Positions 37,701 to 51,590 of a DNA stretch of 64,000 nt are shown here, piece after piece (within the stretch, counting starts at the first letter, position 1; each line of letters opens with the position of its first letter). Both the position numbers and the translations under genes were made by a program. Origin of the DNA: Nymphaea colorata (taxonomy: Eukaryota; Streptophyta; Magnoliopsida; Nymphaeales; Nymphaeaceae); NCBI RefSeq assembly GCF_008831285.2, contig NC_045145.1:5206802-5270801 (forward strand). The letters run 5' to 3'. The notes under the pieces were generated by a model that worked only from the letters and a program-made list of their open reading frames with translations, made no database searches and had not been told where the DNA came from.

Positions 37701-40640
37701 ATCTCAATTTTTTTTTTTCCGGGCAATCAGTTATTAACCTCTTACTCACTCAAAAAACAGGTGGGGTTTAGATTGAAGGCCACAGAAAAGCTTTTATCTA
37801 GATTGTGACCTTTTGACCTTGTTTGATTATTTGAAGAACAACTCAAGTGGGATAAGAACGTGACGTTTTTGTTCCACGGCCGTCCATGGAACTCCCAAGA
37901 CCTCCAAAAGTTGTTCTGCAAGCGCCGAAAAGGGTGACTTTGACGCGCAGGTGCTTTCTTTCTCATGCCTCATTTTGCTCACGTGGAACACGATTCTTGG
38001 TGCGGACCGATACGCCGATTCGGTTGGAAACCGATTCACAAAACATTTTTGAATCGGGCGATACAGGTCGATTTTAATTTTTTAATGACACTGTTTAATA
38101 CCAAAGATGTGATTATGCTCCCATTGTAGCCTAACTTAGACAGGCCTACCAGTTTAAAAACTGTCGTCCATGGGGACCCACTTTTTGGTGTTTGACTCAA
38201 TGTCGGAGCAAGCAGAGCCGAACAAATCTCGATCCAACTAAAACTAAGGACCAGATCGTGTCCCTATTCGAGTTCAAGTTCAACGAAAGGTCGAAAAAGA
38301 TTCACGCCTAACCCGCCCTAAATGGGCCAGGGTGCCTCTTCGAGATGAACAAAAGGCTGAAAAAGGTCCATGCCTACCTCGCCCTAAATGGGCCAGGATG
38401 GGGCCGGTCATGAGACTCACAAGGCGTCAATAAAATAATATTAAGATTAAAAAAAAAAATCGGGTGCTTAGATCACAATCTCGTGATGTAGTTGCGTGAT
38501 CACACAAGATTTTCGTTTGGTTTATGATTAAGCAAGAGCAAGTTGGATTTATGTTATTATATTTTCTTCATGGCGTATGTAAATATTAACAGCAAGTATT
38601 TTATTTCATGTGTATCAAAATAATTTGGTCATGTAGATCCATAGTATCTTGATTATATGTTAGATCTATAATATAATATAACATAATATAATATAATATA
38701 ATATAATATAATATAATATCTGGTGGTGAAGCCAGACATAGTTAACAGAAGGGCACTTACTATACATTTGAGAGATATTTTATATGCAAAAGTTTGTGGT
38801 TCGCCAACATGAATTATAAGGAAATTTTATGGAGCTATATGAATAATTGCCTATTTACAAGCCTACAAAAAAGTATCATTTTTATACTGACATATCAAGT
38901 CAAATTTATTCAATTATATATTGATGCTTGTTAAAATTTTAAATTTATTAGTAATGCTTTTTAATCAGAAATTATCATTTACGTAATTAAAACAGTAGTC
39001 TTTTGCGGTAGAAAGAAATTCAAAAAGCTTTAGACCCGTTCGCTAAATTAGAGTGAAAATGTTGGCCTTGGGCAAAAAGTTTCGAAACTTTATGTATAGA
39101 TTCACGTCGCCCACTTGGCAATTGTTAAAAGGAATTGGGTTTGGCATCTCGTGCTCGTGATGTATAAAAATATATACAATCACGAAACGAGCAGCCGTAC
39201 GTTCACAATGGCCTGGACTGCTGAAACGCGATGCCTTGTTGCTTCTTCTTTTAAATATTGCTGCTCTGCTTTTACAAATTCGTTTCAAATTGAATGATCC
39301 AGAGATCGCTTCTTTTTGAACGGTTTTGGTGATCCTTTCAAGCTTTGATTTTAATAATTTAGGTCTAAAAACCGCGAGGTGTCGCGACGGGTTTGGCATA
39401 ACTAGTCGGGCCACTGGATCGCATGTTCCTGGGCTCGGATTGGCTCAAGCGCGAACTCAAACATTGACATCCGGTCCAGCTTGAACTGACCCAATAACTT
39501 AGATTTAATAATATTTTATTATTTACATATAATTATATTTACATATTCTTTTGTATTAAAAAATATATATTTTTAATATTACGATCTGTCCACAACTAAG
39601 CTCAATTTTCAAGTAATCTCCTGAACTAAGATGAGTCTTGACCCGAACCCAATTATTATTGGTGATTAATCTCATAAACAAGGAGTTAAAAACTTTAATA
39701 AAACAATTTTTAATTAAATACACATAAAAAATTTTATTTTAACTCTTGTTAAAATTTTAAAATTATAATTTGGTCCTAAAACAAAAAATTATTGACTCCA
39801 CCTCCGCTCGTAAGCGCATTTTCAAGAAACGGTCGCTTTTGCCTTGGAGGATAAGATGGTCATTTACAGAAGAAAAGTTCGACCCTCCTACCGAAACCGA
39901 ATATTCTTTTATCATTTAAAATTTTCTAGTTTTCTGCTTTGACGTTAGCAAGGTCGTTACCGTACACTAACTCAATTAAATTTCGAATTGGAAAGTACGA
40001 AATCGCCCCCGCCCTTCAAATTAATAACAATCACGGACACCTTCCCTACGATTTGAAGAAGCTAAAACAAAACAACTTTGGTTACGGATTGATGAACTTG
40101 GATTTTTCTATTAAAAAATCATTTAAATATTACAGCAGACACAAACAGTTAAAAAATACTAAGATTTTAGGACCAATTTTTAGTCTCATCTCTTTAGTTA
40201 GGAATGTTCAACTAGTCGAGCAAATTCTCTCCAGAATTGAATCGAAATTCTTGAATTTGTAAATAAATCCAATATAAGTTACATGAACTTCTGCTTCATT
40301 TTGTTTGAGCTCTGCTAGCTTGTTATGAAGTTTGAATCAAGTTGGGTTGTCTTTGTTTCACTGTAGATTTGAGATTCGCAACGATTAATGGATTTAAGAT
40401 TCGATCGATTTTAAATTTATTTTAATGTAGTTTAGTTTAATAAAAAGATTTCTTAAAACACACCTTCTTATTCAGTCTTGAATTTAAAATAAGAGACTAT
40501 CAAACTCAATCTTAAAACTGTTATGAAACGTGGAATATAGAATCAAAATTAAAATCCGAATCTGGATCTGAATAGGTCTAAAAAATAATTTTGGGGTAGT
40601 TTAGTCATTTTCGATAAGGTGGGGGGGAAGACCGTTTGAC
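34750..40640. other. Repeat-rich AT spacer, no gene recognised
   Basis: Contents: a CTCGAGCTC-rich repeat at 35040-35360; a gatctgaatc-rich repeat at 36290-36725, same family as 6890-7270; a GGCCCGA-rich repeat at 37110-37430 whose start (TTGGGCATCGAGCC) recalls the element at 25531; GC-richer fragments at 38220-38430 and 39400-39500; and an inverted copy of the GGCGGAGCC repeat near 39720-39810. Open frames at 39939-40262 and 36885-37097 lack domains. Confidence 0.55.
38660..38720. repeat. (TAATA)n pentanucleotide repeat
   Basis: About ten near-perfect ATAAT/TAATA units in AT-rich spacer. Confidence 0.9.
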
Positions 40641-41000
40641 GGGGGGAATGACAGATGCTTTTCCACGTCTCAGCGTGGACGGCACGGATCATCGGTAAGG
40701 GGGAGAGACGGACGGTCAGGATCTGCAGCTGGGGTCTCGTTCCCGATTGGCCGAACCGGCAGCAGCCGGGCGGTTACCGGCCGGGGCCAAACTCCGCCGG
40801 TCTCCACGTGGGACCCACCTGAATACGGGAGAGTTAGGAAGCAGAGGGGAAGAACGCGTCTTTGACAAGGCCCCGGCCCTGGATATCGCCCTCCCAATTG
40901 TACCCGGTTTCTCCAGAAATAACGGGTTTGCCACCCCACCTGCGCCTCTGTCCACTTTAGGGACGAATGACCAAATATACCCCGGACTGGGCATTAAAAG
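40640..41000. promoter_or_regulatory. Distal promoter block of RPK2 copy 1, conserved in copy 2
   Basis: This GC-rich block shares a 29-bp exact match (40705-40733 equals 59384-59412) and several weaker blocks with the region upstream of RPK2 copy 2. It contains GTGGGACCCAC (40808-40818), a perfect TCP-type GTGGGNCCCAC site overlapping a CACGTGG G-box. The equivalent position upstream of copy 2 has GTGGGCCCCAC (59462-59472). Confidence 0.6.
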
Positions 41001-41535
41001 ACATGGAGAGATGCTCTGATGAGAATTGCAACCAGCTGTGTTATATCTTGCTGGTAAAATTTTTAAAAAGATACTTTTTCCATGTTTTTTATTTTAAATG
41101 AAAAATGTAAAGAATAAGCTTATAAAAATTAAACCCATGAAACAAAAATGTTTAGAGATTCAAGGTCGGGTTGAATGGTAGGTGGCAGTGTTGTCGCTAT
41201 CATCTTACCCTCAACCATTTTCCTTTTTTACATATTAGTGTTTCAAACCATGTTTTTTATTTGCCATTTATACTTTGTGAGGGGTTTAAATTTTTGTGAA
41301 TTAATGCCCCTTGATAACATGATTCTTAGTTGCGCTATTGGATCTAAGATGAAAAATACTTTTCAGTTTTTCTCTTCGAAACGTTACTTGGTGGTGAAGG
41401 TTGTTTCTTATCTGAGTGTGCAGTAAAAGTGAAACCCGTATTAGGAAAATGCCTGCAGTTAAAATTACGGCTAAAAGGTTGTACCGAAAATGAATTTATT
41501 TTTTTAAGAGAGATGGGGGCACAGAGCATGTTTCC

Positions 41536-41801
41536 TCTGGAGGGCATTACGGTAATCCTTGAGATGCCGTACGGGAGTACCAGAAGGGCAAATATTCGGA
41601 AGACCAGGGGCATTCTTGCATTGATGAGCATTTTCAGTGACCATCGTCTTCCTCCTGGCTTCTTTTTCCAAGTCTTCCTTTCTCTCTCTCTCCTCCTTCC
41701 TTCCTTCTGATTCAGTGTGTGTGAGAGAGAGATGGCCGTCTGCTGTTGCCGTTAGGGTTAGGGTTTTCTGAGCTGTGAGAGAAAGGGAGAGAGAGATAGA
41801 G
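41536..41801 (+). promoter_or_regulatory. Proximal promoter/5' leader of RPK2 copy 1, with uORF and telomere-like motif
   Basis: Conserved with 61695-61973 upstream of copy 2 (GGCATTACGGTAATCCTTGA, GCATTTTCAGTGA and others). It contains a CT-rich leader, a 7-codon upstream ORF (41732-41755, MAVCCCR) and GTTAGGGTTAGGGTTTT, a doubled telomere-like motif, 35-50 bp before the main ATG. Confidence 0.55.
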
Positions 41802-44800
41802 ATGAATCGTCCTCCGAGAAGGCGACTCGGGGGAAACCTAACGCCGTCGGTCTGGTCGTTCCTTGTCCTACTGCTGCTGCTTCTTTTTCCCTGCCGGGGG
41901 CTAGCTGGATCCGGCTGGCGTCGCGGCGATGTTGTCGCCCTCCTGCGCCTCAAGGCCTCCCTCGACGACCCTGCGGGGATACTATCCAGCTGGAGCCCCT
42001 TGGATGCCGATGCCTGCGCCTGGTTCGGCGTCTCCTGCAACTCAGCTCGTCGAGTCATCTCGCTGAACCTGACAGCTGGAGGAGGTAAGTCTTCTGGTCC
42101 CGTTGACTCTTGCTCGGCTCCGTTGGCGCGACCCCCGGTATCAGGTGCTAAGCTTGCAGGAAAGGTTTCGCCGTCCGTCGGGAGCCTCACTGAGCTCAGG
42201 GTTCTGTCTTTTGCCTTCAACGACCTCTCTGGCGGGATTCCACGGGAAATCGGTGCCCTCCACCAGCTGGAGGTGCTTGATCTCAGCTTCAATCGGCTCT
42301 CTGGACCTATTCCTAGTGAGATTTCGAGCTGCGTAGGGTTGAATTACGTCAATTTGGCGGGGAATAAGCTTAACGGAACGATACCAGGGTCCCTGGGGTC
42401 CTTGCCGCGGTTAAGGGGGTTGTTTCTGGAGTTCAATCGGTTTTCTGGATCGATTCCGGAAGATCTGGGACGCAGTTGTGGGTACCTTGAGCGGCTTCAT
42501 CTTGCTGGAAACCGGTTATCTGGCAGTATTTCAGCGACACTAGGAAATTGCCGGAATCTGCGGTCGTTGTTGTTGTTCTCCAACAGTTTGGACGGCCCAA
42601 TTCCACCGGAACTGGGAAGGATCTCTGCGCTTGAAACCCTGGACGTTTCAAGGAACAGCCTTAGCGGGCCAGTACCATCAGAGCTTGGGAACTGCCTCCA
42701 ACTGTCGATCCTCGTCTTGACAAACGCCTACGAGTTACCATCGCTCAACTCCTCTGTTTATTCAGATCTGGAGGATGATGACAAAGGAGAGTTCAATTTC
42801 TTTGAAGGGGAAATTCCCACCAACATCACGTCGCTTCCTAAGCTTAAGATCCTATGGGCGCCTAACGCAAACTTGGTGGGCAGCATCCCTTCCCAATGGG
42901 GTGATTGCAGCAGCTTGGAAATAGTGAATTTTGCACAGAATCTCTTCATTGGTGGCATCCCTGCAGCTTTTGGGGACTGCAAGAAAATGGTTTTTCTTGA
43001 TTTGAGCTCGAACCGATTGACTGGCGGTCTCAGCGATAGGCTTCCTCTGCCATGTATGGCTGGGTTTAATGTCAGTAGGAATCTACTGTCGGGTTCCGTG
43101 CCAAGGTTTATCGATGGTGGATGTTCAAGTAATTTAAGAGCAGCAAGCACGCATGATCCATTTGATTTTGGTTCTATTTATTCGTCATTCTTTACTTGCA
43201 GTGCTTTGGTTGCTAGCTTGCTTCCTGCAATTGGGGCGGACTATGGTACTCTATTTCATGATTTTACAGGAAATAATTTTAGTGGTGACATTCCTTCTGT
43301 CCGGCTTGCCGTGGATAGGTTGGGAAGGCTCCCAGTGTATGCATTTTTGGTTAGTGGTAATCGTTTCAATGGATCGATTTCTGCTGACTTATTTGAGATG
43401 TGCAAAGACCTCAGAGGGTTTATTGTCAACTTTAGTGACAACCAATTATCTGGTGGTCTTCCTGCTGAAATTGCTGGTTGGTGCAGCTCCCTCAGGGCAT
43501 TGGATATGTCCGGTAATTCACTTGCAGGGGAAATACCGTCCAGTTTTGGGAATTTGAGTTCTTTAATTAGCCTTGATCTGAGCAGTAACAAGCTGACTGG
43601 TTCGATTCCCATGGAATTGGGTCATCTGAAGAATTTGCAGTACCTCTCACTGGCAAGAAACAACTTGACTGGCAGAATTCCCCCGGACATTGCTCTGTTG
43701 CCGTTGCTGAGGGTCTTGGCACTTGATTCTAATGGCTTGTCAGGAGAGATTCCCTGGCAGATAACAAAATTGAGGAATTTGACTGTTCTTTTACTCGATA
43801 AGAACAACCTCTCGGGCCAGATACCTTCTGATTTTGCTGAAGCGACTAGCCTTATGTCATTTAATGTGTCCTTCAATAACCTCTCTGGACCTGTACCAGT
43901 CAATTTTAGTGCGATTAAGTGTGACAGCATTATCGGAGACCCTCATCTCAAGCAGTGCCAAATTTCCCTAGTTGAATTGGCATCAACCCCTTCTGCTCAG
44001 CAGGGGCAAGGTGGGAGCCCAACAGATTCTGCTTCTCCTCCAGTAAGTCCGTCCACTGGTTTTAGTCCTATAGAGATTGCATCCATTACATCTGCATCAG
44101 CTATAGTTTTTGTTCTTTTGGTTCTTGTTCTTGTTCTTTTCTATACAAGGAGGCGTGCGTCTAGGGCAGTTGGTCAGGTGCCTGGTAGAAGGGAAGTTGT
44201 CACTTTCTCGAACATTGGAGTGACACTAACCTTCGAGAATGTTGTGCGGGCGACTGGTGGTTTTAATCCAAGCAATTGCATAGGTAATGGGGGTTTTGGA
44301 GCTACATACAAGGCCGAGATCTCCCCAGGTGTCCTGGTTGCCATAAAGAGGCTCTCTGTTGGGAGGTTTCAAGGTGTCCAACAGTTTGAAGCTGAGATCA
44401 AGACCCTTGGAAGAGCACGACACCCAAATTTGGTCACCTTAATTGGTTTTCATGCCAGCGAGACAGAGATGTTTCTTATATACAATTATTTGCCGGGAGG
44501 TAATCTAGAGAAATTTATCCAGGAGAGGTCTAAGAGAGCGGTAGATTGGAGGATGCTTCACAAGATCGCTCTGGACATTGCCCGAGCTCTCGCATACTTG
44601 CACGACGAGTGTGTTCCTCGTGTTCTTCATCGAGATATCAAGCCCAGCAATATACTTTTGGATAACAATTACACAGCTTATCTTTCAGATTTTGGGTTGG
44701 CTAGATTACTGGGCACTTCTGAAACGCATGCGACAACTGATGTGGCCGGAACTTTTGGATATGTTGCTCCAGAATATGCCCTGACTTGCCGAGTTTCGGA

Positions 44801-45104
44801 TAAGGCTGATGTTTATAGCTATGGTGTGGTGCTGATGGAGTTGCTTTCTGATAAGAAAGCGTTAGACCCATCATTTTCCTCCTATGGGAATGGGTTCAAT
44901 ATTGTTCAATGGGCCTGCATGGTTCTCAGGCACGGGAGGGCTCGCGAGTTTTTCACGGCGGGCCTTTGGGACGTAGGCCCCCATGATGATTTAGTAGAGG
45001 TATTGCACTTGGCTGTCATGTGTACAGTTGATTCCCTCTCAATTCGGCCTACAATGAAGCAAGTTGTCCAACGGTTGAAGCAACTTCAACTTCCCGCATC
45101 CTAG
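41802..45104 (+). CDS. RPK2: LRR receptor-like kinase RPK2/TOADSTOOL2 type, copy 1 (complete)
   Basis: Single-exon ORF, 1100 aa; Arabidopsis RPK2, also intronless, is about 1150 aa. The start is the ATG at 41802; in-frame GTG upstream is not used. Order: signal peptide with a Leu run (residues about 17-36), LRRNT_2 ([20 protein letters not shown]), about twenty LRRs with the RPK2-specific island ([12 protein letters not shown] and the VYSSFFTC-type region), transmembrane segment at about 760-785, then Ser/Thr kinase from about 811. Kinase landmarks: [12 protein letters not shown], Lys849 in [14 protein letters not shown] with Asp945, DFG with Asp963, and [11 protein letters not shown]. The kinase is nearly identical in pattern to Arabidopsis RPK2, a plasma-membrane regulator of meristem CLE signalling, anther and embryo patterning. 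All catalytic residues are intact. Copy 2 starts at 61974. Confidence 0.96.
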   Translation: MNRPPRRRLGGNLTPSVWSFLVLLLLLLFPCRGLAGSGWRRGDVVALLRLKASLDDPAGILSSWSPLDADACAWFGVSCNSARRVISLNLTAGGGKSSGPVDSCSAPLARPPVSGAKLAGKVSPSVGSLTELRVLSFAFNDLSGGIPREIGALHQLEVLDLSFNRLSGPIPSEISSCVGLNYVNLAGNKLNGTIPGSLGSLPRLRGLFLEFNRFSGSIPEDLGRSCGYLERLHLAGNRLSGSISATLGNCRNLRSLLLFSNSLDGPIPPELGRISALETLDVSRNSLSGPVPSELGNCLQLSILVLTNAYELPSLNSSVYSDLEDDDKGEFNFFEGEIPTNITSLPKLKILWAPNANLVGSIPSQWGDCSSLEIVNFAQNLFIGGIPAAFGDCKKMVFLDLSSNRLTGGLSDRLPLPCMAGFNVSRNLLSGSVPRFIDGGCSSNLRAASTHDPFDFGSIYSSFFTCSALVASLLPAIGADYGTLFHDFTGNNFSGDIPSVRLAVDRLGRLPVYAFLVSGNRFNGSISADLFEMCKDLRGFIVNFSDNQLSGGLPAEIAGWCSSLRALDMSGNSLAGEIPSSFGNLSSLISLDLSSNKLTGSIPMELGHLKNLQYLSLARNNLTGRIPPDIALLPLLRVLALDSNGLSGEIPWQITKLRNLTVLLLDKNNLSGQIPSDFAEATSLMSFNVSFNNLSGPVPVNFSAIKCDSIIGDPHLKQCQISLVELASTPSAQQGQGGSPTDSASPPVSPSTGFSPIEIASITSASAIVFVLLVLVLVLFYTRRRASRAVGQVPGRREVVTFSNIGVTLTFENVVRATGGFNPSNCIGNGGFGATYKAEISPGVLVAIKRLSVGRFQGVQQFEAEIKTLGRARHPNLVTLIGFHASETEMFLIYNYLPGGNLEKFIQERSKRAVDWRMLHKIALDIARALAYLHDECVPRVLHRDIKPSNILLDNNYTAYLSDFGLARLLGTSETHATTDVAGTFGYVAPEYALTCRVSDKADVYSYGVVLMELLSDKKALDPSFSSYGNGFNIVQWACMVLRHGRAREFFTAGLWDVGPHDDLVEVLHLAVMCTVDSLSIRPTMKQVVQRLKQLQLPAS

Positions 45105-46729
45105 GAAATAGGTCCAAGTTTAACGGATTCAACTTGTGCAGAAGATGCCAGAGCTGTATATTCCCGGCCTCCACTGGAGCTTCTCAGATTTTTGTCTGTG
45201 CTCTCTTTCCATTAAAGGATGTAATATGCAAGGAGTTTTCGTGTAATCGACTGCTTTTTGTCCTATAGTGTGCACTGATGTTCACGTAGGATTCCAATGG
45301 TTTGTGAAATAAACCACAATTCTAACTTGTACTGTAAATAAACTTCTTTGCTTATTTATTTTCCGTTCATACTCGATCCTAGTAAACTGTTCCGCAGGCT
45401 CTCTCTCTCTCTCTCTCTCTAACTGCCTGCCGCCACCAGATCGTTTGGTGGATCCACGCACCCTGCCATTCTAAATGGTTAGAGCCCCGGGCGTTCACGT
45501 CGTTCTCTATTAGTTTTGTGAAAAAAATGCGTAATTGGTATGCAAATTTACATGTCCCAGGTGTAAACCGTTTTTACCTAAGCCTGATGGCAGTACAGGA
45601 GCCTTGTTAAGGGCGGTAGCAGGACCTAATTCTTCATCCTGCATCGTATTTAGTAGTTTATCACTTCACCCGTGATGTCCTGCAGTTGGTGCTGTTGTAC
45701 AGTAAAGTACTGCTCTGCGAGATGGTAACAAGGCATTTCCATACTTCTAATGGGGCAAATATTGCTGATATTCTGAAACATTGTCAAATTTGGGAGTTTA
45801 GTTGCTATTTAACAGGTCAACGCATGGTGACATTTTTTAAAGTGACAATATATCCTATTCGGCAAGTTTGTGGCCAATAGGAAATAACAACTCATGAAAA
45901 ACCAGAAATTGAGTCATATTGTTTGATGTGCGTAACCATGCTGACAGAAGTGCATGGAAAAGAATATTTGCAAAAGTTTCATGACATTTTCATGGCCAAA
46001 ACAATGACAGCATGTTTTGTTGTGGTTGAGTAGTGGTGGAGCATCAGAAATCTAAATGCATTCTCAGTTTTTTATGACCATTAGCCAGTATCTTGCCGCT
46101 GATAACTTTTTACTTTTTAGTATCCCTTGGATTTGGATTGTTAGCGAGAACAGATGGACCGGCATATGTATAAAATCTGGTCCAAATACGATCCATTTGC
46201 ACTTCTAGGCGAGTTTCTTGTCTACTGTAGCCATTTTAGCACTAAGAAATACAGAAATGGCACACATCTGTTAACAACATATATGATGTAGTTATTTTCA
46301 GTTCTCGCAGCTGCATTCCTTCATGGCAGGGACCATTTGCAGATACTCGATCCTTCTATATTCCTTTTGACACCCTTGGGTGTGCCAACTCAATGCAGCA
46401 TTTAAAACCATTAATATGAATCCTGATACGCAGTGGGGCAGCAAAGCTGGACGACGAATAAAGCAACACAAATATTACCAAGCAAATGCAGTAGATTGAT
46501 TGGTTATCTTGCTACGTATTCCAGAAAACAAGTTACTATCAAACCTTTCATTATTTCCTCAGAAAATAAGGAGAAAACTGAGCTAGTTTCTCGTTTCAAT
46601 TGCTTTCCAGAGAGTTTGACATGGTTGGAATGACAAATGAGTAGAAAAGTATTTTCGACATCCTATTTTCAGCAGAATAGTGAATATTCAGGAGGTTTCT
46701 GATGATGAATGAATTGTGGAAGAAGGAGA
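45105..46729. other. RPK2 3' UTR and convergent intergenic spacer
   Basis: RPK2 copy 1 (plus) and the GDPD gene (minus) converge here. AATAAACC (about 45307) and AATAAACTT (about 45337) are candidate poly(A) signals for RPK2. A (CT)n tract lies at 45398-45420. Otherwise nothing recognised. Confidence 0.5.
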
Positions 46730-48838
46730 TCAATGATGGGAGGAAGAGATCAATGCTTCGATCTTAGACAACAACTCCGATGCAGATTTTTCATCTTTAT
46801 TTGAAGGGGAGGTCCACTCTTGAAACTTATGCAAGCTTCCTGTGAAATCTGTGAATAGTCCGTCGATTCCAATCTTGTTGACCCAATAATCATACTCAGC
46901 ATAAGGATCTTGGTGGAAGTCAACATGAAGATATTCATGCTCGTTCCTGTATGTATATGGATGTACCTGAAATTTTACGGCACAGAGTTTAGCATCTCTA
47001 TAAAAGGAAGGTTGTAGGCCAGTTTTGAATTAGTTTATAAATACCGACATCAAGAACTGAAGCTAAAAAACAGTTACTAAATACCAAAACAAGCTTTTTT
47101 AAAAAAAAAAATCACCTGTAAATTGTGGGCATGTGCCTTGGCTACAAGATCAGTAGCTGCAGCTAAATGATTCCCTTTAGTTGCCACGATCGTTTCTTTC
47201 CAAGGGCCAATTCCAACTACAAAATCTTTTATGAAACCAAAGTAACTGTCTGAAGTGATCTCCAAATATGACTGCAAAATTATGGGTGTCATACAAGTAT
47301 ATGCATCTATAAACTCTTTTTTTTTTCAATAAAAATTTAGAGTCACCTACAAAGCAGCATTCACAAGCAAGTTCCTTCTTTCACAAAATAAAGAAGATCA
47401 TAGGAAAAAGGAGATTGTTAATTGTCAAAAAGAACTGATGCATCCCAACCTTATTGAAAAGCTTTAAAGAAGATTAAAATTTTTGGCAACCATTCATTTT
47501 TTATTGATTGGATTGGCATAAAAGCCCTACTCCCTAGATAGATAGAGGGCACTGTAAATATGAGAACACTATAAAAGGAACAACTGTTTTGAAATTTTGG
47601 CATCCATATCTGAGCTTCTAGGCACAAGATACTACAAACGCAGCAAGAGAATGAAAAGACAAACTGGTATCTGGAGACTGGGACAACATAAAATTTCTTA
47701 CTGCATGGCCAGCAATCCTAATAGGCATTGTAGTTGTATCACGAAGAAGGGAGGGAAGCACACCTGGTTTGTGTCTTGAGTTGGAACAGTCACATCATCA
47801 ATCAACAAGACTTTGGGTGAATTTGTCAAATTCGAAATATATACAAGAGAACTAGGAGCAAAGGATTGGATAAATATTGGCTGCTGCAGCCAGTCCTTTG
47901 ACATATATGAACCCTTGTAACCATATCTGAGAAGTGTCTCGATAACTTTGTCCTCAAACCTTTTCCCATCTGCCCATTTAACCTGAAGGAGAAAAAAACC
48001 CTAAACCATTAAAATAAGAACATCAAGTATAAAGCAATAAAGCCTGGGCGAGGAAAAGGTTATCGATCTTTTGACTAACTAGTACTCCAGGCTTGAAGCT
48101 ACAGCTGAGAACCACAAAGGTTGCGAATAAATGAGACCATTCAATTCAACAATGTTTATTATCATCAACAGGTCAAGTTTTACTATTCTATATGATGGTT
48201 AAGCAAAACATTAGAGCATCTCAAATTTATAACTTCCTGTCAAGCCAATAACACTCACTAAGGAAGAGGAACATCAAGCATATGATTGAGTTGGGGGTTT
48301 CTATAATGTTAGACTCAACAAATTGATGAGAATGACTATCATGTTTATGTATAAAAATGACCACAGTTTAGAAATAATGAGATTGCATTGGTATCAATTG
48401 CTCTCTTTCAAAATAACAAAAGTAATTAAAATAGCTTTCCATATTACGTGGTCTAAATGCACTTCTTCATTGATTTGGGCGATGAAGAGGGTTCACTTTA
48501 TCTTGCATTTTATGTGCATAGGGGATTTTGTGATAACACATCAGGCATGCGTGCAACCCAGCACTGGGCAATTTCCATGACCCAATGAGAAGGAGGGCAT
48601 GGCAGTCATTGCAAAGGGCCAGGCCTTGAGGTAAGCAGAACAGCTGTGGATGCAGATCTTGGTGGAATTAGCAAATATTCAAATGTGTGGACATTTAATG
48701 TAGAATTTCCTTAATAGCTACGTTTTATCAAAATGTAATACCATCTAGAGGGTAAAGTAAGGAAATAGTAAACAGAATTTGAGTCTAAAATGCTAAGAGC
48801 AAACTGAAGCTTCACATTATCTCTCTCTCTCTCACACA

Positions 48839-48869
<31 letters not shown>

Positions 48870-51554
48870 TTGCTCTCCCCTCTCTAAATCAGTGAATAAT
48901 AAAATCAGAAATGTGAAGTTAGGAATGGTAATGCAAGTTACGTTTGAAAATTTTAGGCATCATTCTGCAGAAAGATATTGCAACCAAATTTGAATTCAAA
49001 TTAATTGAGCATGAGTTTTCAAGCACAAGGACTTACATGTTGGTTGATGAAGACAGGATTCTTTATTTCAGGATAGATTCCAACCACTCTTGTTGCATCT
49101 AATGCAATGGAAATGTACTCGTCAAAGGTAATAATTGGGTACATTCCTGCATGATATCATGGTTAAGAAAAAAAAAATTAAAATATGAACAAAAGAATAG
49201 ACAACTATGTTTTCGTTATATTTCTTTAGCACTTCAATGCAATACAATATAGAGGTCTAGTGTAAGCCATAAAGAAAAAGTTTCTCATTGTGCAGTTTTT
49301 AGATGTGCTTCTCTTCTCCCTTCTCAAATTCCTAGCCACCAAACCATGTGACTGCAAATGCAAATTCAGCAGCCTTAGGAAAAATATGAATAAACCACAG
49401 CTGCCGGCCACAGGACAATAAATTAAGGACATGTGCAAGGAGCTGCCACACCACAAAATAATGCCAACTTAAGTTTCTAGCCTTAAAATTGTCTAGCCTT
49501 AAAATTGTCAAGTCCCATGGCTATAAGCCACTGAATTTTATGATGCAGGAAGTGCTCTACCCTGTAGAATGTGGTAGCATAAAAACTGTGTGACTTTCTT
49601 CCTTCCATAAGTTGTGCAAAAAAAACTATTTTCTTGGTGAAGTAGGTTTCTAATTGGCAGTACAAGACATAAGAAATCCTCAAAAGGAGAACCAATGCAC
49701 AGGCATCTGAGAAGCAACACACATGAGAGGTCTGTAAAAAATGAAACATCAGTTTGGTTCTACTGCACTTTGCAGCATCCTGTGTCCCACTTGCATGTGG
49801 ATTACCTTATTATGCTCAATTAGGAATATAACTAAAAGTTTTATAGTACAAAAGTTTTTGTTCGGAGACATCCTTTGTCATTTAAGTCTGTCAATAATAC
49901 CAGTTAAGCTTCACAACATGTCAGTCACGCATAAACCTCATATGCTTGAACTCATGGCTACAGTGTATTATTAGACGCATAGGTTCCCCAGTTGCATGTG
50001 GATTACCTTATTTTGTTTAATTATGAATAAGTAACTAAAAGTTTTATAGTACCAAAATTTTTTGCTCAGAGAGACATCCTTGGTCAGTTCAGTCTGTCAA
50101 TTTACCAATCACTAATACCAGTTAAGCTTCACAATGTGTTGCCACACAGTAGAATAAATGTAAAGCCTCTTTCATCGCTAGACTATACTTAACTTTTTAA
50201 TAGAGGCATAGGTTCATAGCATGTGTTAGTTTTATCTTGCTAACAATGTGTTTAGCATTGTATGCAGACAAGCACATTCAATTGAAAACTAAGTATCAAC
50301 AAGAAAAATTGAGATATTCTAATTCAAAGAACGGCAAGAAGCCATGTTGGCATGCTTAGTGGGACATTATGAGGTTGCTACTGAACCTGGTCCGTTCAAC
50401 CGAACCTGGTCCGTTCAACCATGGTGGTGTGCAAGAACATCACAATGTATAATCAAAATTGGATACTTGAGACATATATGGCTAACCAAAGTCAATTCAT
50501 ATTAACAAAAGAACTTACACTACTTTGACAATAGAATCTTCCAAATAATGTTATGTGAAAAACTCATAATAAGAAGGTCAACTCACCATTATATGTTTGA
50601 TCACGAAAGCTGAATCTCTGCTTCACTCTTAGTGTCTGGATTTCTTTCAAAGTGAAATCAACTGTACATGATTGGAAGTGATTAGTTTAGTGTTTATTTG
50701 CAGCTTTCATTCTCTCATAATAATGCCTCCAAAGCAGGAAGTATACATGAAATATAGAGATCAATAGGTGAACTAGTGGTGATAAGGAACATATTCAATG
50801 GTACTCTTGAAATTCAAGCAACTATGTATTTCAGCGAATATGAGCTGAAAAGTTAAAAATCTAAACAAAACTTCAAATTTGAACGATGAGCCACAAGTAT
50901 CTTTTACCTGTGAAGAACCCAGTAGTGTTAGAACCCTGAAGTTCATATGTTCTTTTGCGATCAGCAAACTCCTTATGTGTTGCAACATCAGTTATATCAT
51001 CAAGAGTGACATCATGAAAACATATGAGAGCACCATCCTTAGTAGCAAGGACATCAGCTTCGATGAAGTCGGCACCTTCTTCAATGGCTCTCTGCAAGAA
51101 AAGATGTTAACTATAGTGCACAAAGAAGTAGATAGGAAGCAGACGATCATAAGCAAACCAAATTACATGCTACTAAGATCTAGAAACCTTGGTTATTGAC
51201 CAGTCAAATATCTATTCTTCAATCAAGAAATCACTTTCTCATAAATTTGGCTAAATCATAGAGATATACTGGTACACATGGCATACCGTATAAGCAGCAG
51301 AAGTTTCTTCAGGGAATTCCCCATTCGACCCTCGATGTGCTATATTATATGGCCGGGATGTTTGTAGTGGCTTCCGATTTTTTTCATTCTTTTTACTTGG
51401 GAGAGGATAGAGCAATTTCGCAAAACATCCTCCCAAGAGAGTAAGAACAATGATAAGCAGAAAGCCTGTCACATATCAAACTTAATCCATGAAATTTCTC
51501 CTTTGACAAGTAAACGGTAGAAAAAGTATGCACACACAGACACACACACACACA

Positions 51555-51590
<36 letters not shown>

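Noticed and set aside
39939..40262. 107-codon plus-strand open frame
   Set aside because: No domain, AT-rich spacer composition, no splice or promoter context.
41775..41801. Upstream in-frame extension of the RPK2 frame (reading REREREIE)
   Set aside because: It begins with GTG and is a GA-repeat leader translation. The ATG at 41802 gives a proper signal peptide and corresponds to the ATG of copy 2.
41504..42292. 262-codon minus-strand open frame over the start of RPK2 copy 1
   Set aside because: Antisense shadow of a GC-rich coding region, with no domain and no splice or start context. Copy 2 does not preserve it.
50860..51199. Plus-strand open frame opposite GDPD exon 3
   Set aside because: Shadow of the GDPD exon, whose HRG/ADFIEADV-containing reading is on the minus strand.
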